Shown here piece by piece: positions 45,702 through 56,727 of a stretch of DNA of 64,000 bases. The translations under genes were made by a program, and so were the position numbers. Source of the DNA: an uncultured Pseudomonadales bacterium (GTDB lineage: Bacteria > Pseudomonadota > Gammaproteobacteria > Pseudomonadales > Pseudohongiellaceae). Within the stretch, counting starts at the first letter, position 1; the number at the start of each line of letters is the position of its first letter. The notes under the pieces are model-generated. The model was not told the origin of the DNA. It did not search any database and saw only the letters and a program-made list of their open reading frames with translations. The stretch lies in NCBI GenBank assembly GCA_943789335.1, contig CALSTS010000010.1, positions 1 to 64,000 of the forward strand, given 5' to 3'.

Positions 45702-45773
45702 AGACTTTCACTCCAACAATTTTTTAATACAGCTTTGCTTTATGTCAGGCCAAGATATTTTAATTGAACTAGT

Positions 45774-47117
45774 TTATTTATACCTGAGAAAATCGCTATC
45801 TTTATCCAGTTGACGCAGGTAAGCCATCTTTTCTTTTATTTTCGCTTCGAGTCCCCGCTCAGTTGGAAAGTAAAAGTGTTTATCTTTAAGCTCTTCAGGG
45901 AAGTAATTTTCACCAGCAATGTAGGCCTCAGGAGTATCATGAGCGTAACGATAGTCTGCTCCATATTCCATGTCCTTCATTAGCCCTGTTGGGGCATTAC
46001 GAATATGTATTGGCACTTCATGACTCTCACTCTCTTGCACAGTTGCCTTTGCTGCATTGAACGCTTTATAGCTCGCATTGCTCTTTGCCGCGCACGCCAT
46101 ATATATAACTGCTTGTGCGAGCGTTAACTCCCCTTCTGGACTGCCTAGCCTTTCCTGCACATCCCAGGCATTAAGAGCAATAGCAAGAGCCCTTGGATCG
46201 GCATTGCCCACGTCTTCGCTGGCCATCCTTACTACACGGCGAGCAATATACAACGGGTCACAACCACCATCGATCATCCGGCATAGCCAATATAACGCAG
46301 CATCGGGAGAAGAGCCCCGCACAGCTTTATGCAGAGCGGATATCTGCTCATAAAAAACATCTCCACCCTTATCAAAGCGCCGAGTATCACCCTGAATAAT
46401 CTGCCCTAATTCCTCATCAGTCAGATTTTTGCTGTTTTCTGCATTGGCGATTTCGCCGGCTAGTTCCAATAAATTTAGCAACCTTCTGGCATCACCATCT
46501 GCAGAATGCACTAGAGCTGTTTGTTGCGTGTCTGTCAGAATCAAACCTTGATTGCCTAAACCTCTCTTATTATCAGTCAATGCTTGCTGCAAAATTCCAA
46601 GTAAAGATTGATGGCTCAAACTTTTCAATACATACACCCTGGCCCTAGATAAAAGTGCATTATTTAATTCGAAGGAAGGGTTCTCAGTTGTTGCGCCAAT
46701 AAAAACAAAAGTTCCATCTTCTATGTAGGGTAAAAAAGCATCCTGTTGAGATTTGTTAAAACGATGAACTTCGTCAATAAATAGAATGCACTTTTTACCT
46801 TGCTGATCACGGACAAGCTGCGCTTTTTCAATAGCTGCTCTAATGTCTTTAACACCGCTAAGCACTGCTGATAAAGCTTCAAAATGTGATTGCGTCTTAT
46901 TAGCCAGCATCCGCGCCAAGGTTGTTTTCCCGGTACCAGGAGGTCCCCACAGAATCATTGAATGCGCCTGTCCGCTTTGTAATGCTTCATATAAAGGTTT
47001 ACCGGGACTTAGAATGTGCTCCTGCCCGATAAATTCATTGAGCTGAAGTGGCCGTAAACGTGCAGCCAGCGGTTGATATGGTTGTTCAGTATTAAATAAA
47101 GATTCAGTCACAGGCAT
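45774..47117 (-). CDS. rarA: Replication-associated recombination protein A (MgsA family AAA+ ATPase)
   Basis: RarA is a clamp-loader-like AAA+ protein acting at stalled replication forks. The 447-residue frame is intact. Walker A is WGPPGTGKTTLARML (about 57-70) and Walker B is CILFIDEVHRFNKSQQD. The sensor region GATTENPSFELNNALLSRAR and the C-terminal MgsA domain (FHVPIHIRNAPT-like; here EVPIHIRNAPTGLMK) are present. It starts 14 bases after lolA, in the conserved ftsK-lolA-rarA-crcB-serS order. Confidence 0.96.
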   Translation of the reverse strand: MPVTESLFNTEQPYQPLAARLRPLQLNEFIGQEHILSPGKPLYEALQSGQAHSMILWGPPGTGKTTLARMLANKTQSHFEALSAVLSGVKDIRAAIEKAQLVRDQQGKKCILFIDEVHRFNKSQQDAFLPYIEDGTFVFIGATTENPSFELNNALLSRARVYVLKSLSHQSLLGILQQALTDNKRGLGNQGLILTDTQQTALVHSADGDARRLLNLLELAGEIANAENSKNLTDEELGQIIQGDTRRFDKGGDVFYEQISALHKAVRGSSPDAALYWLCRMIDGGCDPLYIARRVVRMASEDVGNADPRALAIALNAWDVQERLGSPEGELTLAQAVIYMACAAKSNASYKAFNAAKATVQESESHEVPIHIRNAPTGLMKDMEYGADYRYAHDTPEAYIAGENYFPEELKDKHFYFPTERGLEAKIKEKMAYLRQLDKDSDFLRYK

Positions 47118-47130
47118 GCCCCTACTATCA

Positions 47131-47755
47131 TTATGGCACTGCTTGTCTGCTATCTATGATCTCAATATCGGCAGGAGTTACAAAGCTAAACACAGTAGGG
47201 TCAATAGCCGCGTTATTGGTAATATTGGAGAAAGAAAAGCTGGTTAACTGACCGACACTCGACTCAAATTGCATTTGTAAAATATCTGCACCTGAAAAAG
47301 TCATGCTAAAGCGCTCATATGAACTAGAAGTAGTCAGCGGTAGTAAAATATACTGCTTAACCTCCGCATCAACATAGCCCATTGATACTTCGTAAGCATC
47401 TGCAATTGCTTGTAAATCATCATTAAGCAGCAGGATAGGGTTATTCTCAACATCATCAGGGAAGTCCTGAATACTAACCTGTTCAAGATCAGGCTCGTAA
47501 TACCACAATGACTCACCATCACTAATCATTAACTCTTCATAGGGGGCTATTACATGCCAGTTAAGCTTGTTTGGTTTTTGCATAACTAATTCAGCCTGTA
47601 ATGCCTGAATTTGCCTGCCGTCTTGAGAAAGAATTAACTGCTCTACTTCAGCCTGTATTGAAGACGTTTCAGCTAGCGTTGATATCAAGGCTTGCAATGG
47701 CGTTGGCTGGGCTTGTAATCAGCACTAAAGGAACAGCTAGATTATTAGAGCACAT
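47131..47755 (-). CDS. lolA: Outer-membrane lipoprotein carrier LolA, N-terminus frameshifted
   Basis: LolA ferries lipoproteins across the periplasm from LolCDE to LolB. The mature chain is readable from LQALISTLAETSSIQAEVEQ, through MQKPNKLNWHVIAPYEELMI, SDGESLWYYEPDLEQVSI and DIEIIDSRQAVP at the end. The signal peptide is not in the same frame: upstream residues MCSNNLAVPLVL and LQAQPTP lie either side of a shift near 47715. The true start is therefore uncertain; 47755 is the nearest ATG that gives a partly hydrophobic leader, and one near 47777 is also possible. Position between ftsK and rarA supports the identity. Confidence 0.85.
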
Positions 47756-47837
47756 AAGTTGCTTTTGCTTAAGACATTTATATATGTATATTTTACTTTA
47801 ATATTCATTATACTTATACTTATTGATATTTTAATAC

Positions 47838-50179
47838 TCATTTTTCTAATCTTGTGGCTGGTGGTGGCGCCAGCACTTCTCGGCTGCCGTTTGCATTCAT
47901 CTCGGTTACCACGCCCGCCATTTCCATCGTCTCAATCATACGAGCTGCCCTGTTATAGCCTATGCGCAATTTACGCTGCACCGCTGAAATCGAGGCTTTG
48001 CGACTCTGTTGTAACAAAATGCACCGCTTCATCATACAGAGCATCACTTCTTCATCCCCTTCACCACCCCCTGTCCGGCTCAAGTCCTGGAATATCAGCG
48101 GATGACTCAGAGTAATACTTCAATATAATGCGGCTCTCCACGAGTTTTCCAGTCCGCCACCACCCTATGCACTTCATCATCGTCGACAAAAGCGCCATGC
48201 ACGCGTGTGGCTACGCCTCCACCAGGCGGCAAAAACAGCATGTCGCCATGCCCAAGCAGCTGTTCTGCACCACCTTCACCCAGAATGGTTCGTAGAATCC
48301 ACTTTACGATTGCACCATAAACGAAATACGGGTCGGAATGTTTGCCTTGATCAACCCCGTCAGCACATCCACCGATGGGCGCTGTGTTGCTAAGATCAAG
48401 TGAATCCCTGCCGCCCGGGCTTTTTGCGCTATTCGCGCAATCAACTCTTCTACTTTTTTACCAACTACCATCATCATATCGGCAAGCTCATCCACAATAA
48501 CGACAATTACCGGCAGCTCTTCTAGATCTTCCGCACTCTTGTCCGGCTTCATCAAGTAAGGGGTCCGGGTGCCACAAAGGATCAACTGATTGGCTTCCCG
48601 CTTTTGCCGCATCACGACTTTCTTGTTGAAGCCCGCCAGGTTACGAACACCTATGCCGACATAAGCTTGTAACGCCTCTCCATCTCAGCCACACTACCAG
48701 CGCAGGCCATTTGCCGCGTCTTTCATATCAGTAATGACTGGAGTCAGCAGATGAGGAATACCGTCATACACGGACAATTCCAGCATTTTAGGGTCAATCA
48801 TAATCAATCGAACTTCTTTAGGGCTAGATTTAAACAAAATACTCAGAGATCATCGCATTGATACCGACGGACTTACCTGAGCCTGTTGTTCCTGCCACCA
48901 GCAAGTGAGGCATCTTAGCCAGATCAACCACTACTGGGTTACCACCAATGTCATGGCCCAATGCCATGCTTATCGGCGATTTAGCATTATCGAACTCTTC
49001 AGCAGATAAAACCTGGCTTAATTGAATAAGCTCCTTCCTTTCATTCGGGATCTCAATGCCAATTACAGTTTTGCCTGGAATAACCTCCACGATACGCAAA
49101 CTACTAACAGCCAGGGATCGCGCCAAATCTTTAGCCAATCCAGAAATCCGACTAACTTTAATACCTGGCGCGGGCTGCACTTCGAAACGCGTAATGACGG
49201 GGCCAGGATTAATCGCCTCAACTGTTATATCTATGCCAAAATCCTTCAGCTTAATTTCAAGCAATTTCGACATTGCTTCCAGTGCCTCAGTTGAATAACC
49301 TGAATTTAAACTTTCAACCCATTCATCAAGCAGAGCAATCGGCGGCAGTTCGCCTACTTCACCCGCACTAAATAGCTTGCCTTGTTTCTCTTTTTGCACA
49401 CGCTTACTGGGTTCCGGCGCTTTTTTCTTCACTGGAGCTATCTTAATAGGCTTTCGGCTCTTTTCTTTTTCCTTAAAAGTATCCAAAGCCTGCTTACGGC
49501 GGCTTATCACGCTTAAGGTTTCTTGTTTTTCTTTACGCTCTTCTCGCCACTTCTCTATAAAGGAGCTCGCTTGTTGCCATGAGCTTAAACAAAGCTTGCC
49601 AGTCATATCGACCACACTGATCCACGAAAGACCTGTCGCTAGCGTTATACCAACAAACAAAAAGGTCAGTGAAAGCAAGGTCGAGCCAATCAGATCAAGT
49701 ACTGGCAGAGTCATCCCTGTCAGCGTACCGCCTAATATTCCACCAGCAGATTCTGGCAACTCGGTAAGAAAGTGCATATTTGCGAGTGCAGTAGCGCCAA
49801 TCAGGGTTAATAAAAATCCAACAGTACGCAAAGCAAACATTGACCAAGAAAAAATCTCAATCTGCTTACGCTCCCGAAACAAAACAAAGGCTCTGTAAGC
49901 CAGCATTATAGGAATAAGGTAAGAAAGGTATCCAAATAGAATCAATAGAACATCTGCAATCCAGGCGCCACTTGCACCGACATCATTAGCTATATTATTG
50001 GGATCTCCTGTACGAGACCAACCAGGATCTTCTGGCGAATAAGAAAAAAGGGCGAGAAATAGATAAATCGCTAAAGCCAGTAAAACCAGCAATAGGCCTT
50101 CTTTCAGCAATATGCTCTGCATGCTTCTGTCTACTTCAGGTGTTGCTGCTTTCTTCATTCGAGATTTAGCCGTATCCAA
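47838..50179 (-). CDS. ftsK: DNA translocase FtsK, multiply frameshifted
   Basis: FtsK pumps chromosome termini toward dif at the division septum. The first 449 residues are in one frame. They hold several N-terminal membrane helices ([20 protein letters not shown] to [11 protein letters not shown]), a rather short basic linker, then [20 protein letters not shown] and Walker A in [19 protein letters not shown]. The rest is readable in changing frames: [40 protein letters not shown] (Walker B), [20 protein letters not shown], and the gamma domain [20 protein letters not shown] followed by [19 protein letters not shown]. At least five shifts lie between 48060 and 48840. The corrected length of about 780 residues implies a shorter linker than E. 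coli FtsK. Confidence 0.93.
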
Positions 50180-50324
50180 AAGGTCGCCTTATTTATTTAA
50201 AATGGCATATCTAGCGGTCGTATGATAATAAATTATCCATATAAGGGATACATCTACTTATTTAAATATGAATATCCCCTCTTTTTTCTGCTAATATTCA
50301 GCCTTATTTTTCAGCTAGCAATGA

Positions 50325-51293
<969 letters not shown>

Positions 51294-51310
51294 TTTCTTC
51301 AGGAGCTTTT

Positions 51311-52015
51311 ATGCATGAGCCATATTGGCTGAAGCAGGACGATCTAAGCTTTCCAGACCCAGAGAACGCCTTAACAGAACCTAATGGACTATTAGCTGTA
51401 GGTGGTGATCTTAGCCTTGAACGGCTTTTGTCCGCCTATAAGTTGGGTATTTTCCCTTGGTATGAAGATGGCCAACCTATTCTGTGGTGGTCTCCTGACC
51501 CACGCATGGTAGTGTTTCCTGATGAATTGCATATCTCTAAAAGCCTGAAAAAGATAATTAACAGAAAAGTATTTAAAGTTAGCTTTAATCAAAACTTCCC
51601 AGCAGTCATCTTAGCCTGCGCAAATCAGCGCAGTAAAAACCGCGATGGCACCTGGATAACAGACGAAATCCAACAAGCTTACATACATTTACATCAGGCT
51701 GGCTGGGCACATTCTGTAGAAGTTTGGGACGATAACAACCTAGTGGGAGGCTTATACGGGATTGCTCTTGGTAAAATCTTTTTTGGCGAATCAATGTTTA
51801 ACGAACAAAACAATGCCTCCAAGGTAGCATTCGTGTATTTGACGCAAAACCTGAAAAATCAAAACTTTAAACTGATTGATTGCCAAGTTAGTAGCGAACA
51901 TTTAGCCAGTTTAGGTGCCAAAGAGATTAGGCGTGAAAAATTTATGCAACATCTGCAAGAAAACTTAAACTTAAACTTAAAAACGGCATTTTCTGCCAAA
52001 GAGCACAAGCAGTAG
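51311..52015 (+). CDS. aat: Leucyl/phenylalanyl-tRNA--protein transferase
   Basis: Aat adds Leu or Phe to proteins with N-terminal Lys or Arg, marking them for ClpAP. The 234-residue frame is intact. The family core is readable: FPDPENALTEPNGLLAVGGD, LGIFPWYEDGQPILWWSPDP, RDGTWITDEIQQAYIHLHQA and GLYGIALGKIFFGESMF. AGGAG lies seven bases before the ATG. It is 17 bases after trxB and next to bpt, with clpA and clpS nearby, so the locus holds most of the N-degron pathway. Confidence 0.97.
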   Translation: MHEPYWLKQDDLSFPDPENALTEPNGLLAVGGDLSLERLLSAYKLGIFPWYEDGQPILWWSPDPRMVVFPDELHISKSLKKIINRKVFKVSFNQNFPAVILACANQRSKNRDGTWITDEIQQAYIHLHQAGWAHSVEVWDDNNLVGGLYGIALGKIFFGESMFNEQNNASKVAFVYLTQNLKNQNFKLIDCQVSSEHLASLGAKEIRREKFMQHLQENLNLNLKTAFSAKEHKQ

Positions 52016-52024
52016 AATAGAGTC

Positions 52025-52729
52025 ATGACATCCCTGAAAAATATAAAACTTTACACGACTAGTGAACATGATTGTAGCTACCTTCCTGATAAGAAGGCTA
52101 AAACTATTTTTGTTGATCCTGAATTCATAATCGACAAAGAGTTCCATACCCGACTCAATGAAATCGGTTTTCGAAGAAGTGGCGCTCACCTATATAGACC
52201 TCATTGCGACAATTGCGAACAATGCATCCCCAGTCGAGTATTAGTAAATGAATTTAATCCGGGACAACGCTTTCGTAGAGTGCTGAACAAAAATAAAGAC
52301 TTAATAGTTAACCCGGTTAATTCAATTGCTACAGAAGAGCATTTCAATCTCTACAAAGACTACATAAATGCCCGCCATAGTGATGGTGATATGCACCCTC
52401 CTTCACGCGAACAATATCAATCATTCTTACTAACCAAACGTGAAGATACTCTTTACCTTGAAATGCGTCATAAGGATATTTTAGTCGGAGTAATGATTTG
52501 CGATCGTTTACTTAATGCTCTTTCTTCAGTCTTTACCTTTTTTGACCCAACTCTAGAAAAAAGATCTTTGGGGACTTTTGCTATTCTCTGGCAAATTAAA
52601 GTTGCCAAGCGCCTTCAACTTTCTCATTTATATTTAGGTTACTGGATACCCGATTGCCAAAAAATGAACTACAAAAGCCAATTTAAACCACTTGAATTAC
52701 TATACCCCGGCGGCTGGACTAGACAATAA
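52025..52729 (+). CDS. bpt: Aspartate/glutamate leucyltransferase
   Basis: Bpt transfers Leu from Leu-tRNA to proteins with N-terminal Asp or Glu. The 234-residue frame is intact. The family's Cys-rich segment is YRPHCDNCEQCIPSRVLV and the GNAT-like core contains HPPSREQYQSFL-like and YLGYWIPDCQKMNYKSQFKP. It is the homologue of eukaryotic Ate1; E. coli lacks it but many Gammaproteobacteria have it between aat and infA. It begins nine bases after aat. Bacterial members of this size use leucine rather than arginine, by family knowledge. Confidence 0.93.
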   Translation: MTSLKNIKLYTTSEHDCSYLPDKKAKTIFVDPEFIIDKEFHTRLNEIGFRRSGAHLYRPHCDNCEQCIPSRVLVNEFNPGQRFRRVLNKNKDLIVNPVNSIATEEHFNLYKDYINARHSDGDMHPPSREQYQSFLLTKREDTLYLEMRHKDILVGVMICDRLLNALSSVFTFFDPTLEKRSLGTFAILWQIKVAKRLQLSHLYLGYWIPDCQKMNYKSQFKPLELLYPGGWTRQ

Positions 52730-52818
52730 ATCTTTAGAAACTTTGCCAATCAGGCATATTTCAGGCAAAATGCGGCGCTTTCACAACAAGTATCAATAAT
52801 AAGCACTACGAGGATTGC

Positions 52819-53037
52819 ATGGCAAAAGAAGACCAAATTGAGATGGAAGGAGAAGTTATTGATACTCTTCCTAATACCATGTTTCGAGTCCAACTAGAAA
52901 ATGGCCACGTGGTGACAGCGCATATCTCTGGCAAAATGCGTAAAAACTATATTCGCATATTGACGGGCGACAAAGTCACCGTTGAATTAACGCCTTATGA
53001 CCTAAGCAAAGGGCGTATTACCTACCGAGCACGCTAA
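52819..53037 (+). CDS. infA: Translation initiation factor IF-1
   Basis: A 72-residue S1-like OB-fold protein, intact, with the near-invariant family sequence [40 protein letters not shown], and [20 protein letters not shown]. It binds the 30S A site during initiation. GAGG lies eight bases before the ATG. It is convergent with clpA, separated by 57 bases with no clear hairpin. Confidence 0.99.
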   Translation: MAKEDQIEMEGEVIDTLPNTMFRVQLENGHVVTAHISGKMRKNYIRILTGDKVTVELTPYDLSKGRITYRAR

Positions 53038-53094
53038 GTCTTAGAAGCCTAGAAAAGTCTAAAGCAATACAATAAAACCCTCTAAAAATAATAG

Positions 53095-55392
53095 TTAAGC
53101 TTCTTGGCTTTCCTGTTGCTTATCTTTGGTTTTTTTAGCTGACTTATTTGCCTTTATTTCAAGGCATAAGCGATCATTCTCAACTGAAATATGGACATCA
53201 CCCCCATGCATCAACTTGCCAAAAAGAATATCTTCAGCGAGAGGTTTTTTGATTTCAGCCTGGATCAATCTTAGCATCGGCCTCGCCCCCATTTTCTTGT
53301 CATAGCCATGCTCGACAAACCAGTCGATAGCTTCATCATCAACATGCAGAGAAACTTGTTTATCATCGAGCCGTACTTGCAGCTCCATCAAGAACTTATC
53401 GACAACAGTCCTGATCACCTTGTTATCAAGCGGTTCGAATTGAACGATGGCATCTAAACGATTTCGGAATTCTGGAGTAAATACTTTTTTAAGTAACTCC
53501 ATACCATCCAAACTATGATCTTGTTGGGCAAAGCCTATTGAATTACGACTCATTTCTTGCGCACCTGCGTTGGTAGTCATAATTAAAACGACATTACGGA
53601 AGTCAGTTTGACGGCCATTATTATCAGTAAGCTTGCCGTGATCCATCACCTGCAATAACAGATTAAAAACATCGGGGTGAGCTTTTTCAATTTCATCAAG
53701 TAGGACAACACAATGTGGATGTTTATTGACCGCCTCTGTAAGCAAACCGCCCTGATCAAAACCAACATAGCCCGGAGGGGCTCCAATTAAACGTGAAACT
53801 GTATGACGCTCCATATATTCGGACATATCATATCGAATTAGTTCAACACCCAGAATCCCGGCAAGTTGTTTGCTAACCTCAGTTTTACCAACGCCTGTTG
53901 GTCCCGCAAACAAATAAGAGCCTATAGGTTTCTCCCCTTCCTTGAGCCCAGCTCTCGACAGCTTGATAGAGGCTGCCAATGCTTCTATCGCAGGATCCTG
54001 ACCGAATACTACTAATTTAAGATTTTTCTCAAGGTCTTTAAGTAAGGTTTTATCTGAAGCAGAAACATTTTTTGCCGGAATACGAGCAATTTGCGATACA
54101 ACTTTTTCAATATCGCTGACTTGAATTATTTTTTTCCGCTTACTAGCAGGCTGTAAATTTTGATAAGCGCCAGCTTCATCAATCACATCAATGGCTTTAT
54201 CGGGCATAAAACGATCATTAATGTAACGACCAGCAAGTTCTGCCGCGGCTTTTAAAGCATTATTGGTATAACGCAATTTATGATGTTCTTCATATCGCGT
54301 TTTTAGCCCTTTTAGTATTTGATAAGTAGTATCAATATCTGGCTCTGTGACGTCAATTTTCTGGAAGCGTCGAGACAGGGCTCGATCTTTTTCAAATATT
54401 CCACGATATTCCTGGTAGGTAGTTGATCCAATACAACGCAAGCTACCCGTGGTTAACAAAGGTTTAAGCAAGTTCGATGCATCCATTACACCGCCAGATG
54501 CAGCACCTGCTCCAATAATGGTGTGGATTTCATCAATGAATAAAATAGCATGTTCATCCTTGGTTAACTCAGCTAATAACGCTTTAAAGCGCTTTTCAAA
54601 ATCTCCACGATATTTCGTTCCAGCTAGTAATGCGCCCATATCCAAGGAGTACACAGTGCTTTCACTTAAAACTTCTGGAACTTCCCCGTCAACAATTTGT
54701 TTTGCCAAGCCTTCAGCTATTGCAGTTTTACCAACACCAGACTCTCCGACAAACAAAGGGTTATTTTTTCTCCGACGCGATAAAACTTGTACCAACCTTT
54801 CTATTTCAGCCGAGCGACCTATTAAAGGGTCAATTTTGCCTTGGCTTGCCAGTTCGTTTAAGTTTTGAGCATAACTTTCCAGTGGGCCAGCATCAGCTTC
54901 TTGATTTTGAGTATCAGAATTTATTCCTGTACTCTCATCATGCCCTAAGCCTGGCTTTTCAGCTGAACCATGCGTAATAAAATTAACAACCTGACCACGA
55001 GTAACTCCTTGTTTATTCATGAAATAAACTGCATGGCTCTCTTTTTCGCTGAAAATAGCTACTAGCACATTAGCGCCACTCACTTCTTGCCGCCCAGAAG
55101 ATTGCACATGAAATACTGCTCTTTGCATTGCTCTTTGGAAACTTAGGGTCTGCTGGATATCTTTATTCTCTGAAGGCTCATCGACTAAAGTCGGCACATA
55201 AAGTTCTAGATGCTGCTCGAGATCTGATCTAAGCTCATCTATATTAATATGACAAGCCAATAAAATTTCACTCGCAGCAGGATCGTCCAAAAGTGCTAAA
55301 AGCAAATGTTCCAGAGTTAAAAACTCATAGCGTTTCTGCCTAGCTTCTTTAAAGGCCCTATTTAAAGTGAATTCCAACTCTTTATTAAACAT
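53095..55392 (-). CDS. clpA: ATP-dependent Clp protease ATP-binding subunit ClpA
   Basis: ClpA is the AAA+ unfoldase of ClpAP. From ATG 55392 (MFNKELEFTLNRAFKEARQK) it has 765 residues. The further upstream in-frame start is a TTG with a weak site, while AGAAGAG precedes the ATG. Domains are the N-terminal Clp-N repeat (about 1-140), D1 with Walker A GESGVGKTAIAEGLAKQ and ILFIDEIHTIIGAG, and D2 with GPTGVGKTEVSKQLAG and VVLLDEIEKAHPDVFN. The IGF-type ClpP-docking region lies in the D2 part. It follows clpS, its adaptor, on the same strand. Confidence 0.98.
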   Translation of the reverse strand: MFNKELEFTLNRAFKEARQKRYEFLTLEHLLLALLDDPAASEILLACHINIDELRSDLEQHLELYVPTLVDEPSENKDIQQTLSFQRAMQRAVFHVQSSGRQEVSGANVLVAIFSEKESHAVYFMNKQGVTRGQVVNFITHGSAEKPGLGHDESTGINSDTQNQEADAGPLESYAQNLNELASQGKIDPLIGRSAEIERLVQVLSRRRKNNPLFVGESGVGKTAIAEGLAKQIVDGEVPEVLSESTVYSLDMGALLAGTKYRGDFEKRFKALLAELTKDEHAILFIDEIHTIIGAGAASGGVMDASNLLKPLLTTGSLRCIGSTTYQEYRGIFEKDRALSRRFQKIDVTEPDIDTTYQILKGLKTRYEEHHKLRYTNNALKAAAELAGRYINDRFMPDKAIDVIDEAGAYQNLQPASKRKKIIQVSDIEKVVSQIARIPAKNVSASDKTLLKDLEKNLKLVVFGQDPAIEALAASIKLSRAGLKEGEKPIGSYLFAGPTGVGKTEVSKQLAGILGVELIRYDMSEYMERHTVSRLIGAPPGYVGFDQGGLLTEAVNKHPHCVVLLDEIEKAHPDVFNLLLQVMDHGKLTDNNGRQTDFRNVVLIMTTNAGAQEMSRNSIGFAQQDHSLDGMELLKKVFTPEFRNRLDAIVQFEPLDNKVIRTVVDKFLMELQVRLDDKQVSLHVDDEAIDWFVEHGYDKKMGARPMLRLIQAEIKKPLAEDILFGKLMHGGDVHISVENDRLCLEIKANKSAKKTKDKQQESQEA

Positions 55393-55452
55393 AAAATAAA
55401 CTCTTCTTAATCTTGCGTATTTCAAGCATTAATTTAATTTCTGATACCAGCT

Positions 55453-55851
55453 TTAATGGTCATCATCAATTTCTATATCACAGAGCAATGGATGCTCAGA
55501 TTCACGTGCATATTCATTGACAAGAACTGCTTTAGTCTCAGCAATTTCTTTGGGGAAAACACCGCAAACTCCTTTCCCCTCTGTATGAACTTTCAACATT
55601 ACTGCAGTAGCCGACTCAACACTCATGGTGAAAAACTTACACAAAATATTAACCACAAACTCCATTGGAGTGTAATCGTCGTTAAGCAGGATTACCCGAT
55701 AAAGCGGTGGAGGCTTTAGCTTCAACTCTTCCGGTGCCAAAGCTTCACTGATTATACCTTCACGCTCAGCATCCTTATCGCCGGATAGCACTTCTCCAAG
55801 CGGGGTTGCATCATAAATATTTAATTTTTTCTCAAGATTCATTGACTGCAT
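55453..55851 (-). CDS. clpS: ClpA adaptor protein ClpS
   Basis: ClpS delivers N-degron substrates to ClpAP. The 132-residue frame has a variable N-terminal extension, then the conserved core [20 protein letters not shown], with the [10 protein letters not shown] signature forming the N-degron pocket, and [20 protein letters not shown]. It could start at either of two close ATGs (55851 or 55842). Its stop is about 60 bases before clpA. Together with aat and bpt this gives substrate marking, recognition and degradation within 5 kb. Confidence 0.97.
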   Translation of the reverse strand: MQSMNLEKKLNIYDATPLGEVLSGDKDAEREGIISEALAPEELKLKPPPLYRVILLNDDYTPMEFVVNILCKFFTMSVESATAVMLKVHTEGKGVCGVFPKEIAETKAVLVNEYARESEHPLLCDIEIDDDH

Positions 55852-56028
55852 TACAATTTCAAAATGGACAATAAAAGATATTTTCGGAACACAAAGCGAT
55901 AGAATTTAATCACCGACTAAAACTATATCATGCTTCATTATACAACGACGCGCTTTCGCGCAAAAAAACTTCTTACTTAGTTAAATAGTGGCAAGATTTT
56001 ATTTTTCAAGATTTTTGCACATTTAAAA

Positions 56029-56057
56029 TTGACTTGTTTTATAAAAGGGTTTATATC
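56029..56057 (+). promoter_or_regulatory. Candidate sigma-70 promoter for the cspD-like gene
   Basis: TTGACT (56029-56034), 17 bases, TATATC (56052-56057). The implied start near 56064 gives a leader of about 45 bases ending in GGGAGAG before the ATG. Confidence 0.55.
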
Positions 56058-56107
56058 TCAGAGGGCTTGATTGCCTATAAAAAAATAATTCGGGTGGGAG
56101 AGTCTGA

Positions 56108-56560
56108 ATGAGTACTGGTCAAGTTAAATGGTTTAATAATGCAAAGGGTTTTGGTTTTATCTTACCAGATGATGGAGGTAGTGATTTATTTGCGCATTAT
56201 TCCTCTATAGGGATGGAAGGTTACAAAACTCTGAAAGCTGGTCAGATGGTTTCATTTGATATTGTTGAAGGCCCTAAAGGCCTGCACGCGGCAAATATTA
56301 TAGCCTTAGATGATCCTGATGTGCCTCAGCAAGCTGCAAGTGATGCTGAACAAACTGACAGTGCAAGCAACGAGGATACTGAAAGTATTGAAACTACTGA
56401 AAGTACTGAAACTACTGAAACTACTGAAACTACTGAAAGTACTGAAACTACTGAAAGTATTGAAGCTGATAACACTGAGACTGAGAGCGCTGAAGATGAA
56501 GATCCTGGGTTCGATACTGACAATTCAAATAGTGCAGAAGACTCCACCAAAGACGCTTAA
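56108..56560 (+). CDS. cspD: Cold-shock-domain protein with long acidic repeat tail (CspD-like)
   Basis: Residues 1-70 are a cold-shock domain binding single-stranded RNA or [22 protein letters not shown] contains RNP1 (KGFGFI) and DLFAHYSSI contains RNP2. The position divergent from clpS-clpA is that of cspD. Unlike the 74-residue E. coli protein, it continues for about 80 more residues, almost all Glu, Thr, Ser and Asp, with the tripeptides TTE/STE/SIE repeated. The tail has no hydrophobic stretch and should be disordered and strongly negative. The frame is intact through the repeats and ends at TAA 56560, so the tail is not a frameshift product. Its role is unknown; autoinhibition of nucleic-acid binding is one possibility. 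Confidence 0.88.
   Translation: MSTGQVKWFNNAKGFGFILPDDGGSDLFAHYSSIGMEGYKTLKAGQMVSFDIVEGPKGLHAANIIALDDPDVPQQAASDAEQTDSASNEDTESIETTESTETTETTETTESTETTESIEADNTETESAEDEDPGFDTDNSNSAEDSTKDA
56384..56464 (+). repeat. 9-bp tandem repeat within the cspD-like gene
   Basis: Nine units of nine bases, mostly ACTACTGAA with AGTACTGAA and AGTATTGAA variants, encode SIE, TTE and STE triplets. Because the unit is a multiple of three, copy-number changes would alter tail length without breaking the frame. Confidence 0.85.
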
Positions 56561-56727
56561 GCTTATTTGCTATATATCTACACTTATTCTGAGACAATAA
56601 GTAGTTTGAACTACTTAAGTAATGACGCTGTTTGATTAAAATACAGCAAAACTACAATCTTCTGTTACTCTCCTTCATGTCTTGAGATAATAAGCTCTGT
56701 GCAAATTTAATCTGATACCTATTTAAA

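Noticed and set aside
45702-45773. Fluoride riboswitch before crcB
   Set aside because: The leader is short and AT-rich and I see none of the conserved riboswitch segments.
47701-47837. Small plus-strand hydrophobic frame between lolA and ftsK
   Set aside because: It continues antisense through the ftsK gamma domain and is composed of AT-rich intergenic sequence.
56310-56600. Reading frame of 96 residues overlapping the cspD-like gene, Leu/Lys-rich
   Set aside because: It is a frame shadow of the 9-bp repeat; the cold-shock frame is conserved and has the ribosome-binding site.
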